Below are positions 18,196 to 26,598 of a stretch of DNA of 64,000 nt, in pieces; positions within the stretch are counted from its first letter, which is position 1, and each line of letters opens with the position of its first letter. A program made the position numbers and the translations under genes. This DNA comes from Amycolatopsis thermoflava N1165 (lineage in GTDB: Bacteria; Actinomycetota; Actinomycetes; Mycobacteriales; Pseudonocardiaceae): NCBI RefSeq assembly GCF_000473265.1, contig NZ_KI421511.1, positions 3,571,560 to 3,635,559 on the forward strand, read 5' to 3'. A model generated the notes under the pieces. It had not been told where the DNA came from and searched no databases. It saw only the letters and a program-made list of their open reading frames with translations.

Positions 18196-19373
18196 CGTGC
18201 ACCTCCCCCGCTCGGTGCCGAAGCATACACGGCCGGGCCGTGCTGACCGTCCAAACGCGACACCCGGGCGCCGTTGCGCCCGGCCAGCGTCTTCACCAGG
18301 TCGCACACCTGCGGATACCGCTGCGCCGTCGCGGCGACCCGGACCAGGCAGCGCAGCGTGGTCCCGTCGAACGACGGCTCCAGCAGCAGCGCGATGCTGA
18401 CCAGGTCCGCGGGCAGCTCGGCCAGCGCGGCGAGCAGCCCGGTGCCGCGGTCGGGGTCCGGCCAGGACTGGATCCAGAAGCACCCGTGGGTCAGGCGCGT
18501 GGAGTGCCACGACTCCCAGGCCTCGTGCACCCGCGCCGGGCCGCCACCGGGCAGCAGGTCGCAGGAGCGGGCGAGCGCGTCGACGACCTCGTCCGCGGTC
18601 AGCATCCGCGCCCGCAGCCCGCGCCGGCGCAGCACGCGCTCGGCGCGGCGGGTGATCTCGGCCAGCACGGCGGGCACGTCGAGGCGCCCGCCCGGCGAAT
18701 CGATCATCGACTCGGCGACGGCCCGCGCGTCCAGGCGCACCGCGACCCACAGGGCGCGGTCACGCGTCCCGGGCTCGCGGCCGGGCACCGAGTGCGTGAC
18801 GACCTGCATCACCACGCCCGCCTGCTCGGCCTCGGCGGCGGTGCGGGCCAGCGCGGCCAGCGGCACCGGCGGGGTCGCCACGTCCGCGCCGCCGGACACC
18901 TCGAGCACGGCGAACCAGCCCGCCTCGTCACTGCCCATGCCGAGCTTGGTCTCCCCCGGCCCGTCGATGTCCTCGACGACGAGGTCCGGCGCCAGCTCGC
19001 ACAGCGCGGTCAACCGCGGGTCGTCCCGCTTCTCCCCCGAAGTGCCGCGGCGCGACCGGAAACCCATCCACAGCATCAGGCTCTCGGTCCACCAGCGGCC
19101 CTTCGAGCGGCCGAACATCCCGACGATCACCGCGAGCCCGATCACGCCCGCGGCGATCAGCGCCCACAGTTCCTGCACGCCGACCGCGGCGACGACCACC
19201 AGCACGATCTCGAACGCCAGCAGCCGGGCGAGGCTCACCACACCGAGCCGCCCGCGGCCGCGCACGGGCCGGAACCACGCCTGCCCTCTGGCCTGGGCGC
19301 GCAGCTCGGCGGAGCCGCCGCCGCGCGCGTCGAACTGCGCGGCTGCCTGCGGCTGCTGGCCAGTCGTGATCAC
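18192..19373 (-). CDS. eccE: T7SS membrane component EccE
   Basis: 393 residues. Two closely spaced transmembrane helices (about 42-85, LARLLAFEIVLVVVAAVGV then ALIAAGVIGLAVIVGMFG) precede a cytoplasmic alpha/beta domain, the EccE plan. EccE sits on the periphery of the ESX core and contacts EccB/EccC/EccD. GTG 19373 is preceded by GGAAGGGG at a suitable distance. Operon with the 349-residue protein; divergent from the sigma factor gene across 249 bp. N-terminal about 30 residues are Gln/Ala-rich. Confidence 0.85.
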   Translation of the reverse strand: MITTGQQPQAAAQFDARGGGSAELRAQARGQAWFRPVRGRGRLGVVSLARLLAFEIVLVVVAAVGVQELWALIAAGVIGLAVIVGMFGRSKGRWWTESLMLWMGFRSRRGTSGEKRDDPRLTALCELAPDLVVEDIDGPGETKLGMGSDEAGWFAVLEVSGGADVATPPVPLAALARTAAEAEQAGVVMQVVTHSVPGREPGTRDRALWVAVRLDARAVAESMIDSPGGRLDVPAVLAEITRRAERVLRRRGLRARMLTADEVVDALARSCDLLPGGGPARVHEAWESWHSTRLTHGCFWIQSWPDPDRGTGLLAALAELPADLVSIALLLEPSFDGTTLRCLVRVAATAQRYPQVCDLVKTLAGRNGARVSRLDGQHGPAVYASAPSGGGAR

Positions 19374-19622
19374 CTGCGGAGCCCCTTCCACCAGCCAACG
19401 ATATCCCCGGACCCGGCCGTGATCACCCGGCGAAAATCCGCGGTGCGCACGGCGGTCCCGTAGCCGACCCGCACCGTACCGCACTCCGGCGCGACCGGGT
19501 TTCCGATGACCTGGCCTTTTCCGCTTCGACGCACGCCGCCCGGCTGTCGGTTCCGTGCCAGCGCGTTCGGCCACTCTGTCAGGCGTAGCAGACTCCCCCT
19601 GGCTTGTCGGAGGCAACGGCAG

Positions 19623-20543
19623 GTGACCCCACCGCTCTTCGAGCCGGCCGATCCGGTCCGCGCGTACCTCACCGGCATCAGCCGCGCCGGCCTCCTGACC
19701 ATCGAGGAGGAGGTCACGCTCGCCAAACGGATCGAGGCCGGGCTCTACGCCCAGCACCTGCTCGCGACCACGCGGGTGCTCGATCCGCAGCGGCGCGCCG
19801 ACCTGCTCACGATCGCCGAGGAGGGCCGGGAGGCCAAGAACCGGCTGCTGGAGGCGAACCTGCGGCTGGTGGTGAGCATCGCCAAGCGCTACACCGGCCG
19901 CGGCATGTCGCTGCTGGACCTCATCCAGGAGGGCAACCTCGGTCTGATCCGCGCCGTGGAGAAGTACGACTACACGCCAGGCTTCAAGTTCTCCACCTAC
20001 GCGACGTGGTGGATCCGGCAGGCGATCAGCCGCGCGCTGGCCGACCAGTCCCGCACCATCCGCATCCCGGTGCACCTGGCCGAACAGGTCAACCGCGTGC
20101 TGGCCGCGCGCCGCGAACTGGCCGCGCGGCTGGGCCGGGAGCCGGGCCACGAGGACATCGCCGCGGAGCTGAGCCTGACGCCGTTCCAGGTGATCGAGCT
20201 GCTCTCCTACAACGAAGAGCCGATCAGCCTCGACCAGACCGTCGGCACGGACGGCAGCAGCGTGCTCGCGGATCTGTTGTGCCACCCGGACCGGCCCGGC
20301 GTGCCCGCGTCCTACCACGTGCTGCGCCGGGAGATCGACGAGCTGCTGTCCACGCTGAAACCACGGGAGCAGCAGGTGATCCGGCTGCGCTGCGGTCTGG
20401 ACGACGGCCGTCAGCGCACGCTCGAGGAGGTCGGGCGCGAGCTGGGCGTGACGCGCGAGCGGATCCGCCAGATCGAGCGGCGGACGCTGGGCAAGCTGCG
20501 GGAGGAATCGCGCACCGCGCGGCTGCAGGCCTACGTCTCCTGA
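19623..20543 (+). CDS. Group 2 sigma-70 family RNA polymerase sigma factor
   Basis: 306 residues with regions 1.2 ([17 protein letters not shown]), 2 ([37 protein letters not shown]), 3 and 4.2 ([17 protein letters not shown]). It lacks the long acidic N-terminus of the primary sigma and is thus SigB/HrdD-like. GTG 19623 was chosen because CGGAGG lies nine bases upstream; an in-frame upstream extension to 19506 is poorly conserved. Such sigmas serve stationary-phase or stress transcription. It diverges from eccE, but nothing in the sequence proves it controls the ESX genes. Confidence 0.93.
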   Translation: MTPPLFEPADPVRAYLTGISRAGLLTIEEEVTLAKRIEAGLYAQHLLATTRVLDPQRRADLLTIAEEGREAKNRLLEANLRLVVSIAKRYTGRGMSLLDLIQEGNLGLIRAVEKYDYTPGFKFSTYATWWIRQAISRALADQSRTIRIPVHLAEQVNRVLAARRELAARLGREPGHEDIAAELSLTPFQVIELLSYNEEPISLDQTVGTDGSSVLADLLCHPDRPGVPASYHVLRREIDELLSTLKPREQQVIRLRCGLDDGRQRTLEEVGRELGVTRERIRQIERRTLGKLREESRTARLQAYVS

Positions 20544-20695
20544 GTCCGTCGTGGACACCCGCAGCCCCGCCGTGGTCGCGCCGTACCGGACCTTCTGACC
20601 TGCGGTTTCGATCTTCGCGGGCGGTCAGGCGGGTGCGGTCGATCCGCCAGCGCCGCGGCGCACACTCGATCGGGTAACGACCATCGAGGGGGAAG

Positions 20696-20872
20696 ATGGG
20701 CAGGCTGACCATGGCTGACACGAGCACCCTCTGCCGGACGTGCGGGGACTCGGGGGGCTGGATCCTGGAGACCGACGTCGATCCCGTGACCGGTCTGATC
20801 ACTTCGCGCGAGGCGCCGTGCCCCCGGTGCAGGCCGGCCCCGCGGAGGCAGGACGACCTCTTCGGTTTTTGA
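20696..20872 (+). CDS. Tiny zinc-ribbon protein, 58 aa
   Basis: 58 residues with two C-x-x-C knuckles (CRTCGD near residue 13 and CPRCRP near 46), a one-domain zinc ribbon. Start at ATG 20696 follows GAGGGGG; an in-frame ATG at 20711 (MADTSTLC) is equally plausible. The sequence between the knuckles (ETDVDPVTGLITSREA) is balanced coding sequence, not repeat. Located between the sigma factor and pxpC, own transcription unit likely. Function unknown; DNA, RNA or protein binding are all possible. Confidence 0.65.
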   Translation: MGRLTMADTSTLCRTCGDSGGWILETDVDPVTGLITSREAPCPRCRPAPRRQDDLFGF

Positions 20873-20902
20873 CGTTTCGGGTTCATCTGTCACAGATTCC
20901 TC

Positions 20903-20931
20903 TTGCAGGATCGTTCAACAATCTGTACGGT
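20903..20931 (+). promoter_or_regulatory. Promoter of pxpC with an inverted repeat in the spacer
   Basis: TTGCAG (20903-20908), a 17-base spacer and TACGGT (20926-20931) fit a housekeeping promoter. The spacer begins with GATCGTTCAACAATC (20909-20923), an imperfect dyad with 6 of 7 matching arm positions, in the style of GntR-family operators. A repressor bound there would block the promoter. Assignment is by eye. Confidence 0.5.
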
Positions 20932-20960
20932 CACGGCACCCGAAACGAATCGGAGTTGTC

Positions 20961-21836
20961 ATGGCCGCCGTGCTCGAGGTCGTCGACAGCGGTCCGTTGT
21001 CGACCGTGCAGGACCTGGGCCGGCCCGGGTACGCCGACATCGGCGTGACGGAGTCCGGCGCCGCTGACCGGGCCTCGCTGCGGTTGGCGAACCGCTTGGC
21101 GGGCAACGACGAAGGCGCTGCCGGGATCGAGGTGACCTTCGGCGGCTTCGCGGCGCGCGCGACCGCCGAGGTGACGATCGCGGTGACCGGCGCGCCGTGC
21201 CCGATCACGATCGACCGGATGGGCGCGCCGATGAACGCCGCGCTGCGGGTCCCGGCCGGGGCCGAGTTCCGGCTGGGCTGGCCGGCGACCGGGTTGCGCA
21301 GTTACGTGGCCGTGCGGGGCGGCATCGCGGTGGAGCCGGTGCTCGGCTCCCGGGCGACCGACCTGTTGTCCGGCTTGGGCCCGGACCCGTTGCGGCGCGG
21401 GGTGTTGCTGCCGATCGGGGCGGCTGCCGCGCCGCCGCTGCCGCCGCGCTTCACGCCGGTCGCGGCGCCCCCGTCGGACGAACTGGCGCTGCGGATCCTG
21501 CCCGGGCCGCGGGACGACTGGTTCACGGAGTCGGCGTTGCGGACGCTGCTGGCCCAGCCGTACGCGGTGACGTCGGAGAGCAACCGGATCGGAATTCGGC
21601 TGGAGGGCCCGGTGCTGCCGCGGGCGCGGCACGGCGAGCTGGTGAGCGAGGGCATGGTGACCGGGGCGCTACAGGTGCCGCCGTCCGGGAAGCCGACGCT
21701 GTTCCTCGCCGACCACCCGGTGACCGGCGGCTACCCGGTGATCGCGGTGGTGGTGGCCGAGGACGTCGACAAGGCGGCACAGGCGCGGCCGGGGTTGCAG
21801 GTGCGGTTCGACCTGGCGGAGCCGGCGCGGGTTTGA
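20961..21836 (+). CDS. pxpC: 5-oxoprolinase subunit C family (PxpC/KipA, biotin-dependent carboxyltransferase fold)
   Basis: 291 residues spanning the full family domain: STVQDLGRPGYADIGVTESGAAD at the N-terminus, VAVRGGI in the middle, and SNRIGIRLEGP and PTLFLADHPVTGGYPVIAVV towards the end. In PxpABC the C subunit works with B (KipI) and A (LamB) to open 5-oxoproline with ATP; B and C usually lie side by side, often fused. Here neither partner is adjacent: a zinc ribbon lies before and a repeat block after. Either the partners are elsewhere or this copy has another role. Confidence 0.88.
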   Translation: MAAVLEVVDSGPLSTVQDLGRPGYADIGVTESGAADRASLRLANRLAGNDEGAAGIEVTFGGFAARATAEVTIAVTGAPCPITIDRMGAPMNAALRVPAGAEFRLGWPATGLRSYVAVRGGIAVEPVLGSRATDLLSGLGPDPLRRGVLLPIGAAAAPPLPPRFTPVAAPPSDELALRILPGPRDDWFTESALRTLLAQPYAVTSESNRIGIRLEGPVLPRARHGELVSEGMVTGALQVPPSGKPTLFLADHPVTGGYPVIAVVVAEDVDKAAQARPGLQVRFDLAEPARV

Positions 21837-22563
21837 GCGCTCGGCGGCGGTCGGTTGTGTAGCGAGGGCGGGTTTGCGCGGCCGGCGGTGCGGGTGCGCG
21901 TGACTGGTGGCGCGGGGTCGCGGTCGGCGGCGCGGGTCCGCACGGCTGTCGGCGCGGGTTCCCACGCTGGTGGCGAGGGTTCGCGCGCCTGGCGACCCGA
22001 GTCCGCATGGCGGCGGGCGCGGGGTCGCACGGCGGCGGGCGCGAGTCCGCACGGGCGGCGGCGCGAGTCCGCACGGGCGGCGGGCGCGGGGTCGCACGGG
22101 CGGCCGGCGCGAGTCCGCACAGGCGGCCGGCGCGGGTTCGTCTTGCCAGCGCGGGTTCGCACCGCTGCCGGCCGGGGTTCGCCCGTAGCCTCCACGCAGG
22201 TTCGCACTGCCAGGCCGCATTGCGCGCCGCCGGCCCCATTCGCCTTCGCCGGGGGCAGTCGTGCCGTTGCCGAGCCGCGAGATGACCACCCGCACCGCTG
22301 CGAGTGGCCCGCTCGTACGCCCGACAGGTTCCCTCGCGCGACACCGGCCGAAGACCAGCAGTTAAACCCCTGCTACAACACGTAGCCGCACGCACGCCTG
22401 CGAAACCCGCAAGCGGATGGTGTTCTAATTCACCATTCCGGGTGTATACCGTTTCGTGATCGGTGCCCTGGGAATTCGGTCGCTGGTTCTGACTCCGGCC
22501 GGTGGGTCAGTTCCGGAAAGAAGAACCGAAATGCCTTCAAGGACTGAAGGAGGGGTTCATACC
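21837..22563. other. Gene-free gap: tandem repeats, then an AT-richer upstream region of the NlpC/P60 gene
   Basis: 727 bp without a supported gene. The left half is a degenerate tandem repeat array (separate entry); its long open frames on both strands come from composition only. From about 22360 the sequence becomes less GC-rich (TGTTCTAATTCACC, GTGTATACCGTTTCG), as expected for a promoter of the hydrolase. I looked for a ydaO-type c-di-AMP riboswitch, common before such genes in actinobacteria, and did not find the expected conserved blocks. Confidence 0.6.
21860..22225. repeat. Degenerate tandem repeats of about 20-23 bp
   Basis: Roughly 14 head-to-tail copies of a unit like GGCGGGCGCGAGTCCGCACG, best kept between about 21985 and 22145, where neighbouring units differ by only a few bases, and decaying at both flanks. 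GTCCGCAC, GTTCGCAC and GGTCGCAC variants alternate. Unit length is not a constant multiple of three, which argues against a coding repeat. Confidence 0.8.
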
Positions 22564-23016
22564 GTGCCCACTCGAATACGCAGGATGATCGCCATTCCGA
22601 TCACCTGCGCCATCGCGACCGCCGCCCTGCTGGGGTTCACCGCGCCGGCCGGCGCGACCCAGCTGTCCACCGGTGATCGCATCGTGAACGCGGCCGCTGC
22701 ACAGGCCGGGACGCCCTACCGATCGGGCGGTGAGACACCCGGCGGGTTCGACTGCTCCGGCCTGACGCAGTACGCCCACAAGCAGGTCGGGATCGATCTG
22801 CCGCGCACCGCCCGCGACCAGCGGGCCGCCGTGCGCAGTGTGTCCAAGTCGGACATGCGGCCCGGTGACCTGGTGTTCTTCTCCAGCGGTGGCAGCGTCT
22901 ACCACGTGGGGATCTACGCCGGGAACAACAAGATCTGGGCCGCCCCCGAATCCGGCGACACGGTCCGGCTGCAGAACATCTGGACCAGTTCCTACTCCGT
23001 CGGACGGGCCTGGTAA
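22564..23016 (+). CDS. Secreted NlpC/P60 peptidoglycan hydrolase
   Basis: 150 residues: signal peptide (about 1-31, ending PAGA) and one NlpC/P60 domain. The catalytic Cys is in GGFDCSGLTQYA, the His in YHVGIYAG, and RPGDLVFF is the usual strand between them. Such enzymes cut the D-Glu-to-diaminopimelate bond in peptide stems outside the membrane. GTG 22564 has AAGGAGGGG eight bases upstream; ATG 22531 in frame is less likely. There is no extra cell-wall-binding domain. It converges on a TetR gene and overlaps its 3' end by 25 bp. Confidence 0.9.
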   Translation: MPTRIRRMIAIPITCAIATAALLGFTAPAGATQLSTGDRIVNAAAAQAGTPYRSGGETPGGFDCSGLTQYAHKQVGIDLPRTARDQRAAVRSVSKSDMRPGDLVFFSSGGSVYHVGIYAGNNKIWAAPESGDTVRLQNIWTSSYSVGRAW

Positions 23017-23621
23017 CCGGGTCCACCGATAACCGGCAAAGCCGAACAGGCCGCGTCCCGCGCGGCCTGTTCGGCCATTTCCGCCTGCGGCGGTTCACCC
23101 ATTAGGACGAGCCGGTGGTAAAGCGGCGCCGTCGCGGCCACCAGCAACCGGTGCGCGTCCACCTCGCCCACGATTTCGCCGCGCCGCCGAGCCCGCGAAA
23201 CGACCACCTCGCACCGCCGGTACCGGTCCCGCCAGAACCCGCGCAACGCCGCCGCGGCCTGCGCGGACCGGAACGACGCGGCGATCAGCGCCCGCGTCAC
23301 CGACGTCTCGTCCCGCAACGACTCGAACACCTCCTGGTTGAGCGCGATGAGGTCGCCGACGAGCGAACCCGTGTCGGCCGGGACCCACTCGTCCCCCGCG
23401 GCCGCGTCGAACACGTCCGCCAGCAATCCGCCCACGTCCCGCCACCGCCGGTAGACCGTGGCCCGGTGCACACCCGAGCGCTCCGCCACCGCGTCGATGC
23501 TCAGCCCGTCGTACCCGGCCTCCACCAGCAGGGACGTCACGGCGTCGAGCACAAGCGCACGCGTGCGGGCGGTGCGGCCGCCGGGCCTGCGCAATCCGGT
23601 TGCGGGTGCCGAGTCGTTCAT
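22992..23621 (-). CDS. TetR-family transcriptional regulator
   Basis: 209 residues: N-terminal helix-turn-helix (residues 20-66, with LSIDAVAERSGVHRATVYRRW) and an alpha-helical ligand domain of the TetR C-terminal AcrR type. Divergent from the Vgb-like gene at 23666 with only 44 bp between starts, where an imperfect dyad lies, so it probably controls that gene and itself. Its last 25 bp overlap the 3' end of the NlpC/P60 gene on the other strand. Confidence 0.9.
   Translation of the reverse strand: MNDSAPATGLRRPGGRTARTRALVLDAVTSLLVEAGYDGLSIDAVAERSGVHRATVYRRWRDVGGLLADVFDAAAGDEWVPADTGSLVGDLIALNQEVFESLRDETSVTRALIAASFRSAQAAAALRGFWRDRYRRCEVVVSRARRRGEIVGEVDAHRLLVAATAPLYHRLVLMGEPPQAEMAEQAARDAACSALPVIGGPGYQARPTE
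23041..23075 (+). terminator. 15-bp perfect hairpin inside the TetR 3' end
   Basis: Arms 23041-23055 and 23061-23075 (GCCGAACAGGCCGCG and its complement) with a 5-base loop, 25 bases after the NlpC/P60 stop. It lies within the TetR coding region, so it would end the rightward transcript while being read through in the opposite direction. Confidence 0.6.
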
Positions 23622-23631
23622 GCCATCATCT

Positions 23632-23653
23632 TAGCGCGACAACCGTCGCATTA
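23632..23653. promoter_or_regulatory. Candidate TetR operator between the divergent starts
   Basis: TAGCGCGAC (23632-23640), a 4-base spacer and GTCGCATTA (23645-23653) pair at 7 of 9 positions. It occupies most of the 44-bp divergent gap and would cover both promoters. Confidence 0.5.
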
Positions 23654-23665
23654 GGGAGGCGGCAC

Positions 23666-24517
23666 GTGCAGATCGACGAACTCACCGTCCCGGGCAAGGG
23701 GCCCTACGGGATCACCGCCGGGCCGGACGGCGCCGTGTGGGTCACGCTCGTCCACAGTGGCCAGATCGCGCGAATCTCCGGCGGCACACGGGTTTTCGAC
23801 CTCGATCCGGGCTGCGGGCCGGCCGTCGTCGCCCCCGGCCCGGACGGCGCGCTCTGGTTCAGCCGCCTGCACGACCACCGCATCGGCCGGATCACCACCG
23901 ACGGCACGGCGACCTCCGTCGAACTCCCGCCGGAGTGCGGTCCGTACGGAATCACCGCGGGCCCGGACGGCGCGATGTGGTTCACCGAGATGAACACCGA
24001 TCGCGTGGGCCGCCTCGCCGACGGCGCCATCGAGGAATTCCCCCTGGGAGTAAACGGTTCCTATCCGTCCACAATAGTCACCGGGCCGGACGGCGCGCTG
24101 TGGGTGACGCTGAACCAGGCGGACACGATCACGCGCGTCACCACCGGCGGTGCGGTCACCCACTTCGCCCTGCCCACCGAAAAGGCCGCCCCGGTCGGCA
24201 TCACCGCGGACGACCAGGCGGTGTGGTTCGTCGAGATCGGCGCCGGGCAGGTCGGCCGCGTCACGCCGGACGGCGAGGTCACCGAATTCCCGCTGCCCGA
24301 CCGCGAAGCGCGCCCGCACGCGATCGTCCCGGACGGCGACGGCGGCTGCTGGTTCACCGAATGGGGCGCGAACCGCGTCGGGCACATCACCGCCGACGGC
24401 GAGTTCGACCACCACCCGCTGCCGACCCCGGGCTCCGAACCCCACGGCCTGACCGTCCTGGACGACGAGGTGTGGGTCGCGCTCGAGACCGGCAAGGTGG
24501 CCACCCTGCGCCCGTAG
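23666..24517 (+). CDS. Virginiamycin B lyase (Vgb)-family beta-propeller
   Basis: 283 residues made of repeated blades, each with the pattern G-P-D-G-A-x-W-F/V (YGITAGPDGAVWVT, VVAPGPDGALWFS, YGITAGPDGAMWFTE, TIVTGPDGALWVT). The C-terminal blade HAIVPDGDGGCWFTEWGANR matches the region holding the metal and catalytic residues of Vgb. True Vgb linearises streptogramin B antibiotics; many chromosomal homologues have other or unknown lactone substrates. GTG 23666 has GGGAGG seven bases upstream. Control by the divergent TetR is likely. Family is secure; substrate is not. Confidence 0.85.
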   Translation: MQIDELTVPGKGPYGITAGPDGAVWVTLVHSGQIARISGGTRVFDLDPGCGPAVVAPGPDGALWFSRLHDHRIGRITTDGTATSVELPPECGPYGITAGPDGAMWFTEMNTDRVGRLADGAIEEFPLGVNGSYPSTIVTGPDGALWVTLNQADTITRVTTGGAVTHFALPTEKAAPVGITADDQAVWFVEIGAGQVGRVTPDGEVTEFPLPDREARPHAIVPDGDGGCWFTEWGANRVGHITADGEFDHHPLPTPGSEPHGLTVLDDEVWVALETGKVATLRP

Positions 24518-24578
24518 CACCTCACATCCGCGGCCGCCGCGTCGTCGGACTTCCAGCAACCATCGAGAAAGGAAGCCG

Positions 24579-25058
24579 ATGACCACTCTTCGCTCGCGCC
24601 TGCCCGACCCCGCCCGCTACATCCCCGAAGTGGGCACGATCGCCGGCGCCACACAGCAGGCCATCCACAACGGGGCCGTCCCGGACACCACGATCCATCT
24701 GGTGCAACTGCGCGCCGGTCAGCTGGTCGGCAGCACCTACCAAACCATCGGGCAAACCGAGCAGCTGCGCAAAGCCGGGGAGACCGAGGAACGCATCACC
24801 GCGGTGGCGTCGTGGCGGAACGCGCCGTACTTCACCGACGCGGAGCGGGTCGCGCTGGAGCTGACCGAGGCCGTGCTCACCCCGAACCCGTCCGGCGAGC
24901 GCGTTCCCGACGAACTGTTCACCAGGGCGGCCGCCCACTACGACGAACGGGAACTGTGGACGCTCACCCTGGTGATCGCCCAGATCTGCTTCTTCGTCCC
25001 GGTCGCGCTCATCGCCAAGCCGATTCCCGGCGTCGCACCCGGCGAGAACTACAGCTGA
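24579..25058 (+). CDS. AhpD/carboxymuconolactone decarboxylase-fold protein lacking the active-site cysteines
   Basis: 159 residues with the AhpD-like helical fold: RAGQLVGSTYQTIGQTEQLRKAGETEERI, then SWRNAPYFTDAERVALELTEAV. In peroxidase members the first segment reads like N-G-C-x-x-C with a nearby His; here the cysteine positions are Ser and Gln and the His is Gln. The only cysteine in the protein (QICFFVP) is far away. The protein cannot run the usual disulphide chemistry and may bind a ligand or do something different. It follows the Vgb-like gene by 61 bp with its own RBS (GAAAGGAAG). Confidence 0.85.
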   Translation: MTTLRSRLPDPARYIPEVGTIAGATQQAIHNGAVPDTTIHLVQLRAGQLVGSTYQTIGQTEQLRKAGETEERITAVASWRNAPYFTDAERVALELTEAVLTPNPSGERVPDELFTRAAAHYDERELWTLTLVIAQICFFVPVALIAKPIPGVAPGENYS

Positions 25059-25065
25059 ACACGCA

Positions 25066-25095
25066 GGAGGGCGGCCGCACCCGCGGCCGCCCTCC
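25066..25095. terminator. 13-bp hairpin between convergent genes
   Basis: Arms 25066-25078 and 25083-25095 (GGAGGGCGGCCGC and its complement) with a 4-base loop, filling the 43-bp gap between the AhpD-fold gene and tctA. Serves both directions. Confidence 0.8.
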
Positions 25096-25101
25096 CGGAT
25101 C

Positions 25102-26595
25102 TCACACCTTCGCCGGTTCGCGACGGCGCACCAGCTTGCGCGCCAGTGGCCACGCCAGCAGCACCGCGACCAGCACGTACACGCCGATCGCGAGTGGCGA
25201 GTTCACCAGCCCGGTCAGGTCGCCGTCGCTGATCTGCAGCGCCCGCCGCATCTGCTGCTCCGCGGCCGGGCCGAGGATGACGCCGATGATCGCCGGCAGC
25301 ACGGGCAACCCGAAGCGCCGCATGGCGAACCCGATCACCCCGATCACGTACAACAGGACCAGGTCGATCACCGAGCCGCTGACCGCGTAGGCCCCGACGC
25401 TGGCGAAGAACAGGATCCCGGCGTACAGGTAGGGCCGCGGGATCCGCAGCAGCTTCGCCCACACCGGCGCCATCGGCAGGTTGATCAGCAGCAACAGCAC
25501 CAGCCCGATGAACAGGCTCGCGATCAGCGCCCACACCAGCGCCGACTCGCGCTGGAACAGCAGCGGCCCCGGCTGGATGCCGTACTGCTGGAACGCCGCC
25601 AGCATCACCGCGGCGACCGCCGTGGTCGGCAGGCCCAGGGTCAGCATCGACACCAGCGTGCCCGCCGCCGACGCGCTCGCCGTCGACTCCGGCCCGGCGA
25701 CGCCCTCGATCGCGCCCTTGCCGAACTCGTCCTGCCTGCGGGACAAGCGCTTCTCGGTCACGTACGACAGGAACGTCGGGATCTCCGCGCCACCGGCGGG
25801 GATCGCGCCGAACGGGAACCCGATCACCGGCCCGCGCAGCCACGGCTTCCACGTCCGCCGCAGGTCCGGCCGGGACAGCCAGGGCCGCCCGACCGGGATC
25901 GCCTCGGCCTGGTTGTGCCGGAGGTGCGCGGCCACCCACAGTGACTCGCCGACGGCGAACAGGCCGACCGCGACGATCACCACGTCGATGCCGTCCGCCA
26001 GGTGCAGCGCACCGAACGTCAGCCGCGACTGGCCGGTCATCTCGTCGAGCCCGACCAGGCCGATCGTCAGCCCGATCAGCAGCGAGGCGTACCCGCGCAC
26101 GCGGGACTTGCCCAGCACGGAGGTCACCGCGACGAACGACAACACCATGATCGCGAAGTAGTCCGGCGCCCCGATGTCCACGGCCAGGTCGGCGATCAGC
26201 GGCGCGAGCAGCACCAGCGCGATCGTGCCGATGATGCCGCCGGTGAAGTGCCCGATCGCCGCCGCGGCCAGCGCCTGCGGGCCGCGGCCCCGGCGTGCCA
26301 TGGGATTGCCCTCGATCGCGGTGACCACCGCCGCGCTCTCCCCCGGCGTGTTCAGCAGGATCGACGTCGTCGAGCCGCCGAACATGCCGCCGTAGTAGAT
26401 GCCGGCGAACATGATGAACGCCGCGGTCGGGTCGAGGCCGTAGGTCACCGGCAGCAGCAGCGCCACCGCCATCGCCGGGCCGATGCCCGGCAGCACGCCG
26501 ATCGCGGTGCCCAGCAGGACACCGATCGCGGCGAACATCAGGTGCGACGGGGTCAGCGCGGTGGCGAAGCCCGCCCACAGGTTGGACAGGTCCAT
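25102..26595 (-). CDS. tctA: Tripartite tricarboxylate transporter, large permease TctA
   Basis: 497 residues, about twelve transmembrane helices. The signature loop [20 protein letters not shown] and the following [19 protein letters not shown] are the TctA hallmarks. With TctB and the binding protein TctC it forms a cation-driven uptake system for citrate or other carboxylates. Third gene of tctC-tctB-tctA, 3 bp after tctB. Confidence 0.95.
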   Translation of the reverse strand: MDLSNLWAGFATALTPSHLMFAAIGVLLGTAIGVLPGIGPAMAVALLLPVTYGLDPTAAFIMFAGIYYGGMFGGSTTSILLNTPGESAAVVTAIEGNPMARRGRGPQALAAAAIGHFTGGIIGTIALVLLAPLIADLAVDIGAPDYFAIMVLSFVAVTSVLGKSRVRGYASLLIGLTIGLVGLDEMTGQSRLTFGALHLADGIDVVIVAVGLFAVGESLWVAAHLRHNQAEAIPVGRPWLSRPDLRRTWKPWLRGPVIGFPFGAIPAGGAEIPTFLSYVTEKRLSRRQDEFGKGAIEGVAGPESTASASAAGTLVSMLTLGLPTTAVAAVMLAAFQQYGIQPGPLLFQRESALVWALIASLFIGLVLLLLINLPMAPVWAKLLRIPRPYLYAGILFFASVGAYAVSGSVIDLVLLYVIGVIGFAMRRFGLPVLPAIIGVILGPAAEQQMRRALQISDGDLTGLVNSPLAIGVYVLVAVLLAWPLARKLVRRREPAKV

Positions 26596-26598
26596 GAG

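Noticed and set aside
21523..22395. Leftward open frames through the tandem repeats
   Set aside because: Composition only: no RBS, repeated Arg/Pro/Ala, unit lengths not multiples of three.
22370..22563. A ydaO-type (c-di-AMP) riboswitch before the NlpC/P60 gene
   Set aside because: This family often has one, but the conserved sequence blocks are not visible here.
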